Below are positions 18,756 through 27,723 of a stretch of DNA of 64,000 nucleotides, one piece after another; position 1 is the first letter of the stretch, and every line of letters begins with the position of its first letter. Origin of the DNA: Alkanindiges illinoisensis (GTDB lineage Bacteria; Pseudomonadota; Gammaproteobacteria; Pseudomonadales; Moraxellaceae). The notes beneath the pieces are model-generated. The model searched no databases, had not been told where the DNA came from, and saw only the letters and a program-made list of their open reading frames with translations. The position numbers were made by a program, and so were the translations under genes. The stretch is taken from assembly GCF_004377485.1 (NCBI RefSeq), contig NZ_SNTY01000010.1, positions 1 through 64,000 on the forward strand, read 5' to 3'.

Positions 18756-19238
18756 TTAGCAATGCCTGATTGAACTTAAAATTCTGTCCAGTTCATCACT
18801 GGAAATTGCTGTCAGGCGCTGCTGTAAAAATTGCAGTGCCTGTTGAAACATTGAATGCCAATCTTTTAAAACTGTTTTAGACTCATTTGCAAGCCAGTCT
18901 GTTTGTTGACTTCTATTGATAACCAGCGGATGCCAGAAAAACTCAAACCAGTATCCGCCATCATCCTGCGTAAAAAACTGCCACTGATCTGGCAAAACCT
19001 TACTTGCATGACACCCATAAAAATGCCAAAGCTGGCCAGTTGCTGCATTTTTTTGATTACATAAGTGGCAGATTACACTTGCCTGAATTCCTGCTTCTTC
19101 CCGTAATTCACGTAAGGCGGCCTGCGTTGGCAACTTTCCTAGCTCTATGGTTCCTTTTACCAGTTGCAGTCCGGCAAGAGGATGCCCAAAAGCCAGTATT
19201 TCAAGGTACTTTATTTTGGCATTAAGATGCTGGCGCAA
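18756..19238 (-). CDS. Nudix hydrolase
   Basis: A 160-residue Nudix-fold protein that would cleave a nucleoside diphosphate linked to another group. The Nudix box is at about residues 30-50: G-x5-K-x7-RELREEAGI, with the catalytic REx2EE core intact but lysine in place of the first conserved glutamate. The only plausible start in this frame is TTG at 19238, with no strong ribosome binding site; an upstream stop limits alternatives. No neighbour indicates a substrate. It is convergent with the YihY gene. Confidence 0.75.
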   Translation of the reverse strand: MRQHLNAKIKYLEILAFGHPLAGLQLVKGTIELGKLPTQAALRELREEAGIQASVICHLCNQKNAATGQLWHFYGCHASKVLPDQWQFFTQDDGGYWFEFFWHPLVINRSQQTDWLANESKTVLKDWHSMFQQALQFLQQRLTAISSDELDRILSSIRHC

Positions 19239-19325
19239 ACCACCGGACAGGCTTTATTGATCACTATAAGGCAGCTTATTTTTCAGGACAGGACTAAAGT
19301 ATCTCACATTGCGGTATGTTTTTTG

Positions 19326-19331
19326 TATAAT
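19326..19331 (+). promoter_or_regulatory. Candidate -10 element of the fumarase gene
   Basis: A perfect TATAAT at 19326-19331, about 70 nt before the fumarase ATG. No matching -35 was found at 16-18 nt, so only the -10 is supported. Confidence 0.4.
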
Positions 19332-19400
19332 CGCCGCACTGCACGCAAACGCCAGCCCAATGTTGCGATTGGCCAGTAAAACCCTCTGCGAGACCCTAAT

Positions 19401-20939
19401 ATGACCTCTTTTGCAACACAGACTGTCATCAAACAGGATGACCTGATTACCTCAATTAAAGACGCGCTTCAGTTTATTTCCTATTACCATCCGCTGGATT
19501 TCATTCAGGCCATGAATCGTGCTTATGAAGCTGAGGCCAACCCTGCGGCCAAGGATGCCATTGCCCAGATTTTGATTAACTCCCGCATGTGTGCCGAAGG
19601 CCATCGTCCGATTTGTCAGGATACCGGCATTGTTAACGTGTTTATGGAAGTGGGTCTGGATGTGCGGTTTGACCTCAGCATGAGCCTGGATGATGCGATC
19701 AATGAAGGCGTGCGTCAGGGCTATCTGGAAAATACCAACGTGCTGCGTGCTTCCATTTTGCGTGACCCTGCATTTGGCCGTCAGAACACCAAGGACAATA
19801 CCCCTGCCGTGATCCATTACAAACTGGTTCCGGGCAATCAGGTACATGTGACTGTTGCAGCCAAAGGTGGCGGTTCTGAGAACAAATCCAAACTGGTGAT
19901 GCTCAATCCGTCTGATTCGATTGTGGACTGGGTACTAAAAACCGTACCTACCATGGGTGCAGGCTGGTGTCCACCGGGCATGTTGGGTATTGGGATTGGC
20001 GGTACGGCTGAAAAAGCAGTGCTGCTGGCCAAGGAAGCCCTCATGGAAGACATCGACATGCATGATCTGTTGATTCGTGGCCCGCAAAACAAGCTGGAAG
20101 AACTGCGTATTGAGCTGTATGAAAAAGTGAATGCGTTAGGTATTGGCGCGCAAGGTCTGGGTGGCCTGTCCACCGTACTGGATATCAAGATCAAGGATTA
20201 TCCATGCCATGCTGCCGGTAAACCCGTTGCCATGATTCCAAACTGTGCTGCGACCCGCCATGCGCATTTCCATCTGGATGGCTCAGGCGTTGCACACATG
20301 CCTACCCCGAAACTGGAAGACTGGCCGCAAGTGACCTGGTCGACCTCCAAATCCAAACGCGTGAATCTGGATACCCTGACCCGGGAAGAAATGAATGCCT
20401 GGCAACCGGGGGACACCCTGCTGCTGTCTGGCACCATGTACACAGGCCGTGATGCGGCACACAAGCGCATGGTAGACATGATTAACAATGGTGAAGAGTT
20501 GCCGGTTGACCTGCAAGGCAAGTTTATTTATTACGTTGGCCCGGTTGATCCGGTGCGTGATGAAGTGGTTGGCCCGGCTGGCCCCACCACAGCTACCCGC
20601 ATGGACAAATTTACCGACAAGGTACTGGAACATACTGGCCTGTTTGGCATGATTGGTAAGGCCGAGCGTGGCCCTGCTGCCGTCGAAGCCATCAAAAAGC
20701 ATGGTGCATCCTATTTGATGGCTGTGGGCGGTGCTGCTTATCTGGTCTCCAAAGCCGTGCGTGAAGCCGAAGTGGTTGCCTTTGCAGACTTAGGCATGGA
20801 AGCCATTTACAAGTTCGTGGTGGAAGATATGCCGGTGTCTGTGGCTGTAGATGTCAATGGCACCTCAGTACATGCCACTGCGCCAAAAATCTGGCAAGCC
20901 AAGATTGGTAAAATTCCTGTCACGGATGCCGCGGGTTAA
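19401..20939 (+). CDS. fumA: Class I fumarate hydratase (4Fe-4S)
   Basis: Interconverts fumarate and malate in the TCA cycle using an oxygen-sensitive 4Fe-4S cluster. The 512-residue protein joins the alpha and beta domains in a single chain, as in E. coli FumA/FumB. Cluster-region cysteines lie in HRPICQDTG (about residue 72), GAGWCPPGMLG and PNCAATRHAHFHLDG. The beta domain has GDTLLLSGTMYTGRDAAHKR and YYVGPVDP. The symbol marks the class, not a proven orthologue. mdh lies 12 kb away. It ends 55 nt before a convergent gene. Confidence 0.95.
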   Translation: MTSFATQTVIKQDDLITSIKDALQFISYYHPLDFIQAMNRAYEAEANPAAKDAIAQILINSRMCAEGHRPICQDTGIVNVFMEVGLDVRFDLSMSLDDAINEGVRQGYLENTNVLRASILRDPAFGRQNTKDNTPAVIHYKLVPGNQVHVTVAAKGGGSENKSKLVMLNPSDSIVDWVLKTVPTMGAGWCPPGMLGIGIGGTAEKAVLLAKEALMEDIDMHDLLIRGPQNKLEELRIELYEKVNALGIGAQGLGGLSTVLDIKIKDYPCHAAGKPVAMIPNCAATRHAHFHLDGSGVAHMPTPKLEDWPQVTWSTSKSKRVNLDTLTREEMNAWQPGDTLLLSGTMYTGRDAAHKRMVDMINNGEELPVDLQGKFIYYVGPVDPVRDEVVGPAGPTTATRMDKFTDKVLEHTGLFGMIGKAERGPAAVEAIKKHGASYLMAVGGAAYLVSKAVREAEVVAFADLGMEAIYKFVVEDMPVSVAVDVNGTSVHATAPKIWQAKIGKIPVTDAAG

Positions 20940-20946
20940 TTGATGA

Positions 20947-20987
20947 GATAAGTGCAACGCCATTTAATTGATGGCGCTGCACTTATC
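20947..20987. terminator. 17-bp hairpin between convergent genes
   Basis: Arms GATAAGTGCA-CGCCAT and ATGGCG-TGCACTTATC (20947-20963 and 20971-20987), one mismatch, 7-nt loop. It sits between the fumarase stop and the convergent membrane-protein gene. There is no T-run on either side, so it may be a bidirectional barrier or RNA-stabilising stem rather than a classical terminator. Confidence 0.5.
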
Positions 20988-20994
20988 AGTGGGC

Positions 20995-21516
20995 TTAATC
21001 TGTCTGATGTAGCCATTTCTTTGCTGCGAAATCGTAGCTATAGGTAGCAAAAGGCATTCGAGTATCCGCATAAATAAAATGAGGCTCATTTGGCTCATAC
21101 AAAGAATATCCAGACATTCCCAACTTTTTTCTAAGATACTCTCGTGATAAACCAATATCTTCAATTGATTTAGGATAAAGTCCATTTTTTTGCTCGTACT
21201 TTTGAATTTTAAAAATAATTATATCCGCTTCCTGACTTACAACATAAGCACGCCAGGTATGTACACCTAAAGCTATACTCAATGTAATCGCCCAAACCAT
21301 ACTATTGATTAAGAATGGTAGTCGTTTTTCTGGAATTTTATACGCTGTATATAACCAATAAGGTAAACCAATAATAATAACCATCATCACAAAAATAAAA
21401 AAGGTAGCCATCCTTGGAGCTGCTATCACCCCACTAGTGATAATAGCAACTATCAAATTTTTTAATATTTCTACGGCTAATGTATTTTTTTGCATTGCTT
21501 GCATCAAACTCCACAA
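20995..21516 (-). CDS. Small membrane protein with pseudopilin-like C-terminus
   Basis: A 173-residue protein that I do not recognise by name. Two or three membrane segments lie in residues 15-90 (ILKNLIVAIITSGVIAA, FFIFVMMVIIIGLPYWLY, SMVWAITLSIALGVH). The C-terminal part (IIIFKIQKYEQKNGLYPKS ... SGYSLYEPNEPHFIYADTR) resembles the globular domain of type II secretion pseudopilins, which read KYK..NG.YP..L. The N-terminal pilin methylation site is absent. The gene is visibly more AT-rich than its neighbours. It ends just before a hairpin shared with fumarase. Confidence 0.55.
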   Translation of the reverse strand: MWSLMQAMQKNTLAVEILKNLIVAIITSGVIAAPRMATFFIFVMMVIIIGLPYWLYTAYKIPEKRLPFLINSMVWAITLSIALGVHTWRAYVVSQEADIIIFKIQKYEQKNGLYPKSIEDIGLSREYLRKKLGMSGYSLYEPNEPHFIYADTRMPFATYSYDFAAKKWLHQTD

Positions 21517-21548
21517 TTAGGTCAGCTTTCAGTGAACGGTTAAGCAAT

Positions 21549-21583
21549 AAAAAAGCCGTATGACATTACCCATACGGCTTTTT
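21549..21583 (-). terminator. Rho-independent terminator of the DUF2846 lipoprotein gene
   Basis: Stem AAAAAGCCGTATG / CATACGGCTTTTT with a 7-nt loop and flanking A and T runs. It is symmetrical and could act in both directions. Confidence 0.88.
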
Positions 21584-21597
21584 GAATACCTTTTCAC

Positions 21598-22425
21598 TTA
21601 CCAGGTTAGCGGATTCCACAGTTTGAATGGCTTGTCCAGATGAAGCTGCTTTTTCTCTTCAAGTTGCTTTTTATTGACCTTGTCTGGCGCTTTACCATTA
21701 AAGGCTGCCAGTTCCGGCTGATCAATATTGTCACGTTTCACAAAGCTATAGCCCGGTGTTCTTAAGGTGGTGCCACTGATTTCACGCAAGGCCTGCTCAG
21801 TTGGCATCTGCATCAGTGGCCCGGCTTTTAGCAGCCCATCCGCTTTATTGGGTGTACCACGGAATTTTTGCTCTTCATAGCGTAAAAAGTAGCTTTTGCC
21901 TGCTTCTACAGAAAAATCAACTGCCGTCCCTTTCTGGAAATGAATCACCCCTACCGGGCGGCTGATATTCAGGCGATAGGTTCCTGCAGGCAACTCAATC
22001 CAGTAGTAGTGGTTATCCAGCAGGCTTGGAATGCGCTTGTCATTTAAAAAGAAGTTGGGCGCAACAATTTCCTGATGATTCCAGGTACTGTGGGTGCGGT
22101 ATAAATACACAATGGCAGAATTGGTGGTAGTGGGCATCACCTGCTTGAATGGCTCGCCTTCATTCTGGTTTACCCAGCCACCCACTGAAAACGGATCAAG
22201 CCGAAACCGGTTCTTGTGCGGATCAGTATGGGCATAATCAATGGTTTTTAAGGTCGAAGGATTGGCAATTGCCTCTTCGTTTGGCTGCTGCTTGTACTTA
22301 ATTAACCCAAACAAATCAAACTTATGTGCCTGGGTTGCCTCAGGTTTAGGTGTTGTGGCACATCCTGTGAATGCAGCTGCCAACAGTGTAATGACTGGTA
22401 AATAATGCATTGGTAAATAACGCAT
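21598..22425 (-). CDS. Outer-envelope lipoprotein with DUF2846 domain
   Basis: A 275-residue lipoprotein. The signal ends in a lipobox (AAFTGC, Cys near residue 22). The middle contains a DUF2846-like region: SAIVYLYRTHST, then an FFLNDKRI and LPAGTYRLNI pattern, then VEAGKSYFLRYEE. This is a beta-sandwich domain of unknown function seen in many envelope lipoproteins. Acid-base residues are few and there is no catalytic motif. GAGG precedes the ATG; a second ATG five codons later is possible. A terminator follows, so it is monocistronic. Confidence 0.72.
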   Translation of the reverse strand: MRYLPMHYLPVITLLAAAFTGCATTPKPEATQAHKFDLFGLIKYKQQPNEEAIANPSTLKTIDYAHTDPHKNRFRLDPFSVGGWVNQNEGEPFKQVMPTTTNSAIVYLYRTHSTWNHQEIVAPNFFLNDKRIPSLLDNHYYWIELPAGTYRLNISRPVGVIHFQKGTAVDFSVEAGKSYFLRYEEQKFRGTPNKADGLLKAGPLMQMPTEQALREISGTTLRTPGYSFVKRDNIDQPELAAFNGKAPDKVNKKQLEEKKQLHLDKPFKLWNPLTW

Positions 22426-22610
22426 GGCTTCCCTCAGGCGTTTTATCTTGTTGTTTACTCACTGCTTCAATGCAGCTAGATCGCTCTTAACACTAGCATC
22501 CTAACACTAGCCTTGGCAAAATAACATAAAACATTCTCTAAAATGAATCCTTGCAGTGGTTTATGCGACGAATAAAACTTTTGGCTTTTATTTCAGTTTT
22601 GAAAACCTAT

Positions 22611-22641
22611 AAAAAAACCGGCATAAATTGCCGGTTTTTTC
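22611..22641 (-). terminator. Rho-independent terminator of the OmpA-like lipoprotein gene
   Basis: Stem AAAAAACCGGCA / TGCCGGTTTTTT with a short AT loop. It lies just after the stop codon of the gene at 22658-23302. Confidence 0.9.
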
Positions 22642-22657
22642 GTCTGAAAATTAACGC

Positions 22658-23302
22658 TTATTGACGTGCATAAATGCTCAGCTCAACACGACGGTTTTGT
22701 TGCTTGCCTTCAGCAGTGGCATTGGAAGCAACTGGCTGGGCAGAACCATAACCCTGTGCATTGATACGGTTGCTGGTAACACCTTTGTTGATCAGGTAGC
22801 TGGCCACCGCATTAGCACGGTTTTGTGACAATGGCAGGTTAATGGCATCACTACCTGTGCTGTCAGTATGACCGCTAACCACAATTGCGGTTTTGGTGTC
22901 TTCAGTCAGCGTAGCAGCAACTTTATCCAGTGTAGAGTAGAAACTTGGGCTAATGCTGGCAGAATTGGTGGCAAAAGTAATGTTGCCTGGCATCACCAGT
23001 GCAATGGAACCATCAGGATTACGGGATACATCAACCCCGGTACCTGCCATTTGCTGACGCAATTTTTTCTCTTTTTGATCGAGGAAATAACCACCAGCTG
23101 CACCTACAACTCCACCAATTGCAGCGGCACGACCAGCCTTGTCAGAATCGCCATTAGATTTAGCAACACCAGCACCCAGCAGGGCACCCAAACCGGCACC
23201 AATTGCAGTTTTATTATAATCACGCTGACCAGTTGTTGGATCAGTAGTACAACCCGCCAATGACAAGCTACCCACCAACGCTGTAATCACAAGTGCACGC
23301 AT
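22658..23302 (-). CDS. OmpA-domain lipoprotein, YiaD type
   Basis: A 214-residue outer-membrane lipoprotein. The start at 23302 has AAGGAG seven bases upstream, whereas the longer frame does not. The lipobox is SLAGC at about residue 18. A glycine-rich segment (IGAGLGALLGAG ... AAAIGGVVGAAGGY) at 35-75 is typical of the YiaD/glycine-zipper group. The C-terminal OmpA domain (about 100-214) has the peptidoglycan-binding residues in VSGHTDSTGS and LSQNRANAV, ending NRRVELSI. It anchors the outer membrane to the wall. Monocistronic, with its own terminator. Confidence 0.9.
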   Translation of the reverse strand: MRALVITALVGSLSLAGCTTDPTTGQRDYNKTAIGAGLGALLGAGVAKSNGDSDKAGRAAAIGGVVGAAGGYFLDQKEKKLRQQMAGTGVDVSRNPDGSIALVMPGNITFATNSASISPSFYSTLDKVAATLTEDTKTAIVVSGHTDSTGSDAINLPLSQNRANAVASYLINKGVTSNRINAQGYGSAQPVASNATAEGKQQNRRVELSIYARQ

Positions 23303-23606
23303 GGATTTTCTCCTTAGTAATTTATTGAACTTGCTGGAAAACATTCTGAGCAGGAATGTTTTCCAGCACTATACTCTTTTTGTTAACAAATAATTTTTTT
23401 GTTACATTTGGGTTGAGCATTTGCTTTATTTCTAATCAATTAGGCCATTTTTGTCTGGTTTTCTCCTATTTCTTTAAGGCAGGTTGGCTTGAGACGGATT
23501 AATTCAGGCCGTGGCTGCTTTTTGGAACAAAATGCAATTTGCACTCTCCCCTATTCTTTTTTACCATCAGGACGGTAAATTACGTTGCAAGTGAGAAAGT
23601 CGCTTT

Positions 23607-24578
23607 ATGGCTGTATTAGACAAATTTATGAAAAACAAGAAAGTGGCTGAAAAGCTGCGTGGCCTGACCATTGCAACTGCCATTACATCAAGCACTTTTT
23701 TGCATGGGCCGCCAGTCCTGACACTGGGCTTGCTCAAAACCATCATTCCCTCGCGCAAAATTGATGAAATGGCAATTGGTTTAACCAATAGCTGGCTGGG
23801 TGTGAATAACTGGCTGATTGATCATGTGTTGCCGGATATTGACTGGCAAATTACCCTGCCTACCGAATTAAGTCTGGATGGGCGTTATCTGCTGATGTGC
23901 AACCATCAAAGCTGGGTAGATACCACCATCATGCAGTATGTTGGCCTGACACGCATGCCGCTAACCCGCTTTTTTACCAAGTGGGAACTGATCTTTATTC
24001 CATTTTTAGGATTGGCCTTCAAAATTCTGGGCTTTCCCATGATGAAACGCCATAGCAAGCAGGCGATTGCCAAGAATCCAGCCTTGAAGTTGCAGGATCT
24101 GGAAGAAGCCAAACGCGCTTGCTCTAATTTGCAGCGCCAGCCTTATACGTTGCTCAATTATCTGGAAGGCACCCGTTTTACTGCAAGCAAACATCAGGAA
24201 CAAAATTCGCCTTACCAGCATTTGCTCAAACCCAAGACTGGTGGCATTGCACTGGCGCTACAAATTCTGGGCAAGGAAATTGATGCGCTCATGGACATGA
24301 CCATTGTGTATCCGGACGGCATCCCAACCTACGGCGATTTCTGGACAGGACGTGTGCGACGGATTGGTGTGGATATTCGTCAGGTTGAATTGCCGGACTG
24401 GGTACTGGCTGGTGACTATGAAGAAGACATGGCTTACCGTGCGCGCTTTCAGGACTGGGTCACCCAGCTGTGGCAGGACAAGGATCAGCGCATTGAACAA
24501 ATGCTTCAACGCTTTGCAGGAACCGAACAAAGCCTGAGTCCTGATTTACCGGGTCTTTCCCATCAATCCTCAACGTGA
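23607..24578 (+). CDS. YihG-type lysophospholipid acyltransferase
   Basis: A 323-residue membrane-bound acyltransferase of the PlsC superfamily. The catalytic H-x4-D motif is NHQSWVD (about residues 99-105), followed by ELIFIPFLG, the acceptor motif LEGTRF at about 190 and the VYPDG block near 235. These match the YihG group, which acylates the lysophosphatidic acid 2-position. There is an N-terminal hydrophobic segment. It is followed after 8 nt by the voltage-sensor-like gene, with which it probably forms an operon. Confidence 0.88.
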   Translation: MAVLDKFMKNKKVAEKLRGLTIATAITSSTFLHGPPVLTLGLLKTIIPSRKIDEMAIGLTNSWLGVNNWLIDHVLPDIDWQITLPTELSLDGRYLLMCNHQSWVDTTIMQYVGLTRMPLTRFFTKWELIFIPFLGLAFKILGFPMMKRHSKQAIAKNPALKLQDLEEAKRACSNLQRQPYTLLNYLEGTRFTASKHQEQNSPYQHLLKPKTGGIALALQILGKEIDALMDMTIVYPDGIPTYGDFWTGRVRRIGVDIRQVELPDWVLAGDYEEDMAYRARFQDWVTQLWQDKDQRIEQMLQRFAGTEQSLSPDLPGLSHQSST

Positions 24579-24586
24579 TGGGTTAA

Positions 24587-25693
24587 ATGAATCCAACTGC
24601 CCAGCCTAATGACCCTACTCTGAATTCACCCGACGAGCTGCCGGGCCACAAGCCACCTACCCGTGCCTGGCGTGCCTTTTTAATTTACGACATTCTGATG
24701 ATGGTACTGATTGTCGTAAATCTGCTGACCATTGCCATTGATCATCTGATGTTTACCAATATCGGACTTTCGGCCGCCCAGTTTATTGGTCAGACAGGCT
24801 GGGTTTATGAATACCGGGAGCAGTTACATCCTGTGGTTCAAACCGTGGATGAATGGGTTACCATTTATCTGGTGATTGAACTACTGGTACGCTGGCTGGT
24901 AGCCATTGTTTTCAGGCATCATCACCGCTGGTTTTTCTTTCCATTTATTCACTGGTATGAATTTCTGGCCTGTATTCCGACCTTCCGTGCCTTGCGGCTG
25001 TTACGGGCGATTGTGATTGGCTATCGCCTATATCAGCTTGGCTACAAGGTCTTGCCAGATAGCTGGTTAAAGGCGGGACGTTTTTATTATCAGGTGGTCA
25101 TGGAAGAATTGTCAGACCGTATTGTGCTGACCATTCTAGACGGCGTTGAACGTGAATTAAAAACCGGTGCAACCCATCATCACCTGCTGCATCAACTGGT
25201 CAATAGTCACCGGGTACAAATCGAGCAGGCCATGGGTGAAGTGCTGCAAAACAACCTTGCCACAGCCTTACAAGCCCAGCAGCAGCAGATTGCACAAGGG
25301 GTTGGCCAGATTGTAAGCAAGGCCATCAGTGATACACCGGAACTGCACCGCCTGCTGCGCCTGATTCCTGTTGTTGGTTCATTGATGGAACAGCAACTGC
25401 AAAGTATTGGTCAGCGTCTGGGTGAAAATATTACCGCCGGGCTGATTGAACCTTTCGCCCAGCCTGCAACCACCAAACAGCCAGTTAATGCAGCAATTAA
25501 TACCAGTGCCAGTTATCTGGGCCAGCTCCGGATTGATACGCCTGCCCTTGAAAAACTGGTGGAATCGCTGGTGTTTGAAAGCCTTGATGTGATTCGTCAG
25601 CAGGTTAAAATTCAGCACTGGAAGCTGGATCAGGCAGTACAGGAAGACCTAGAGCGGGCAACCCGAAAGCCTATATCTGTGCCGGACGCTTAA
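24587..25693 (+). CDS. Voltage-sensor-like membrane protein without a pore domain
   Basis: A 368-residue protein. The first 150 residues look like an ion-channel voltage sensor: S1 at about 30-50, S2 at about 90-107 with Glu98 and Arg102, S3 at about 115-130, then an S4-like segment TFRALRLLRAIVIGYR with arginines at 134, 137, 140 and 147, three of them spaced by three. No pore helix, selectivity filter or S5-S6 pair follows. Instead there is a long amphipathic, glutamine-rich soluble part (about 155-368) with possible coiled coil. It starts 8 nt after the acyltransferase stop. Function unknown; the sensor reading is inference. Confidence 0.55.
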   Translation: MNPTAQPNDPTLNSPDELPGHKPPTRAWRAFLIYDILMMVLIVVNLLTIAIDHLMFTNIGLSAAQFIGQTGWVYEYREQLHPVVQTVDEWVTIYLVIELLVRWLVAIVFRHHHRWFFFPFIHWYEFLACIPTFRALRLLRAIVIGYRLYQLGYKVLPDSWLKAGRFYYQVVMEELSDRIVLTILDGVERELKTGATHHHLLHQLVNSHRVQIEQAMGEVLQNNLATALQAQQQQIAQGVGQIVSKAISDTPELHRLLRLIPVVGSLMEQQLQSIGQRLGENITAGLIEPFAQPATTKQPVNAAINTSASYLGQLRIDTPALEKLVESLVFESLDVIRQQVKIQHWKLDQAVQEDLERATRKPISVPDA

Positions 25694-25841
25694 TTTTTTG
25701 TGTTTTACAATAAATGATGGTGAAAACTGGCTTAACATGGCTGGTTTAAACAGTTAATTTGGACTACGATTCAAATCAATTTGATGGTAGTTGATGGGCT
25801 AAATACCTGTGCTCAGGCAATACAGCCCTTAAGGACAAAAT

Positions 25842-26558
25842 ATGAGCGATATTCGCATTAATGGCCGGATGGTCAATTTTTCGCGTTTAGTTTTTCAAAC
25901 CAATGATCATGACAAAATAAGAAAGGAACTGGAAAAACATCTGGGTACCCGGGGAGAACATAACGGAACCCTAGTCATTCTGGACAGTACCGTTGAGAAC
26001 AACCTGATTGCCCTAATCCAGCTACTGGTGGATTTTGGCCTGCAACCCATGGCAGTTATTGATGGTCAGCTTGGTGATCAGGCACGCATTATCCAGTTTC
26101 CAGTGCTCAACCGTGACCAGCCCATGCAGCGCATCAAGCCAACCGAAGACACAGCGGTTAGCGTACCCAGCATTGAGCCGGTAGTAGCCCCGGTTGCAGC
26201 AGTAGCCAGTCCACGCCCGGCAGCACGCAATATTATCCATAAGGAAGTATTGCGTACCGGCCAAAGCCTGAATGAAGATGATGGCGACATTATTTTAATT
26301 GCAGACATGAACAGCGGTTCTGAAGTGATTGCCTCAGGCAGCATTCATGTTTATGGGACAGCACGCGGCCGTGTTATTGCCGGTGCCAGCGGCCAGCAGC
26401 AATCCCGGATTTTTTGCCAGCGTCTGGAAGCAGAACTGGTATCCATTGCAGGAACCTATTGTGTAGCGGATGATATACCCGCTGACAGGATTGGCAAATC
26501 AGTGCATATTTGCCTGAATTCCGATCAGGAACTTGAATTCCATCTGCTACCCCATTAA
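25842..26558 (+). CDS. minC: Septum site-determining protein MinC
   Basis: Inhibits FtsZ ring formation away from midcell in partnership with MinD. The 238-residue protein has the N-terminal FtsZ-antagonist domain (about 1-100), a proline/alanine-rich linker (about 110-130), and the C-terminal beta-helix domain with the family pattern [31 protein letters not shown] and [15 protein letters not shown] (about 150-215). First gene of minCDE; AAGGA is before the ATG. No DNA-binding feature is seen. Confidence 0.96.
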   Translation: MSDIRINGRMVNFSRLVFQTNDHDKIRKELEKHLGTRGEHNGTLVILDSTVENNLIALIQLLVDFGLQPMAVIDGQLGDQARIIQFPVLNRDQPMQRIKPTEDTAVSVPSIEPVVAPVAAVASPRPAARNIIHKEVLRTGQSLNEDDGDIILIADMNSGSEVIASGSIHVYGTARGRVIAGASGQQQSRIFCQRLEAELVSIAGTYCVADDIPADRIGKSVHICLNSDQELEFHLLPH

Positions 26559-26636
26559 GGTATGCATAAATTATATACAGATCAATAGATATAACAGATA
26601 TCTAGCCCGCTGTAATTTCACACAGGAGTTTATTCG

Positions 26637-27449
26637 GTGGCCAAAATTGTTGTCGTAACATCAGGCAAAGGTGGCGTTGGTAAGACCACGACAAGTGCAT
26701 CTTTTGCAACAGGACTGGCTCAGCGTGGCCACAAGACTGTCGTCATTGATTTTGATGTGGGCTTGCGTAACCTTGATTTGATCATGGGTTGTGAACGCCG
26801 TGTGGTTTATGATCTGGTGAATGTCATCAACAATGAAGCACGTCTGCAACAGGCCCTGATCAAGGACCGTGACATTGATAACCTGTATATCCTGCCTGCC
26901 TCACAAACCCGTGATAAGGATGCCTTGAGTGACGAAGGCGTTGGCCGTGTCATTGACGAGCTGGCACAGGAATTTGATTACATTATCTGTGACTCACCTG
27001 CTGGTATTGAGCGTGGTGCCATTCTGGCCATGTATCACGCTGATGAAGCTTTAATTGTTACCAACCCTGAAATTTCCTCTGTGCGTGACTCTGACCGCAT
27101 CATTGGCATGCTGGACAGTAAAACCAAAAAAGTTGAGCGCAATGAAGGACGCATCCGCAAGCATCTGGTGATTACCCGTTTTGATCCCAACCGTGCCCAG
27201 CGTGAGGAAATGCTGAGCATTGAAGATATTGCTGATGATATTTTAAAGATTCCAACCCTGGGTGTCATTCCAGAATGCCCATCAGTACTGAATGCGTCTA
27301 ACCAGGGCGTTCCCGTTATTCGTGAAAACGACTCCAAGGCCAGTGAAGCCTATGATGATCTGGTGGCACGTTTTCTGGGTGAAGAGCGTCCCTACCGTCA
27401 CATTCAACCACAAAAACAGGGTTGGTTAGCTCGACTATTTGGAGGATAA
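26637..27449 (+). CDS. minD: Septum site-determining ATPase MinD
   Basis: Membrane-associated Walker ATPase that oscillates with MinE and recruits MinC. The 270-residue protein starts with the deviant Walker A motif SGKGGVGKTT (residues 10-19). Switch residues (DFDVGLRN) and YIICDSPAGIERG are present, and the C-terminus is an amphipathic membrane-targeting helix ending QKQGWLARLFGG. The start is GTG at 26637, with CAGGAG eight bases upstream. It is 78 nt after minC and 1 nt before minE. Confidence 0.97.
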   Translation: MAKIVVVTSGKGGVGKTTTSASFATGLAQRGHKTVVIDFDVGLRNLDLIMGCERRVVYDLVNVINNEARLQQALIKDRDIDNLYILPASQTRDKDALSDEGVGRVIDELAQEFDYIICDSPAGIERGAILAMYHADEALIVTNPEISSVRDSDRIIGMLDSKTKKVERNEGRIRKHLVITRFDPNRAQREEMLSIEDIADDILKIPTLGVIPECPSVLNASNQGVPVIRENDSKASEAYDDLVARFLGEERPYRHIQPQKQGWLARLFGG

Positions 27450-27450
27450 C

Positions 27451-27723
27451 ATGGCTGGTTTCTGGAGTAATTTATTTAAGAATGATGAAAAGCCGACCAG
27501 TGCCAAGGCTGCGAAGGATCGCTTGAAAGTTATTGTGGCCAGCGAAAACCGTCTGGGCCGTCGCTTGAGTCAGGACAAGATTGACCGCATGAAAATTGAA
27601 ATTATGGAAGTGGTTAATCGTTATGTTCGTGGTGTGGATGAGCAGGACGTGCAAATGAGCGTGCGCTCTGAAGCAGACATTGAAATGCTGGAAATGAACA
27701 TTAACCTGCCTGAAGAACGCTAG
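27451..27723 (+). CDS. minE: Cell division topological specificity factor MinE
   Basis: Stimulates MinD ATPase and gives the Min oscillation. The ATG at 27451 has GGAGG inside the end of minD and gives 90 residues, the usual size. The N-terminal region AGFWSNLFK is the membrane-binding segment, then the anti-MinC region AKDRLKVIVASENR, and the dimerisation domain ending in MEMNINLPEER. Translation is probably coupled to minD, because the gap is one base. Confidence 0.97.
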   Translation: MAGFWSNLFKNDEKPTSAKAAKDRLKVIVASENRLGRRLSQDKIDRMKIEIMEVVNRYVRGVDEQDVQMSVRSEADIEMLEMNINLPEER

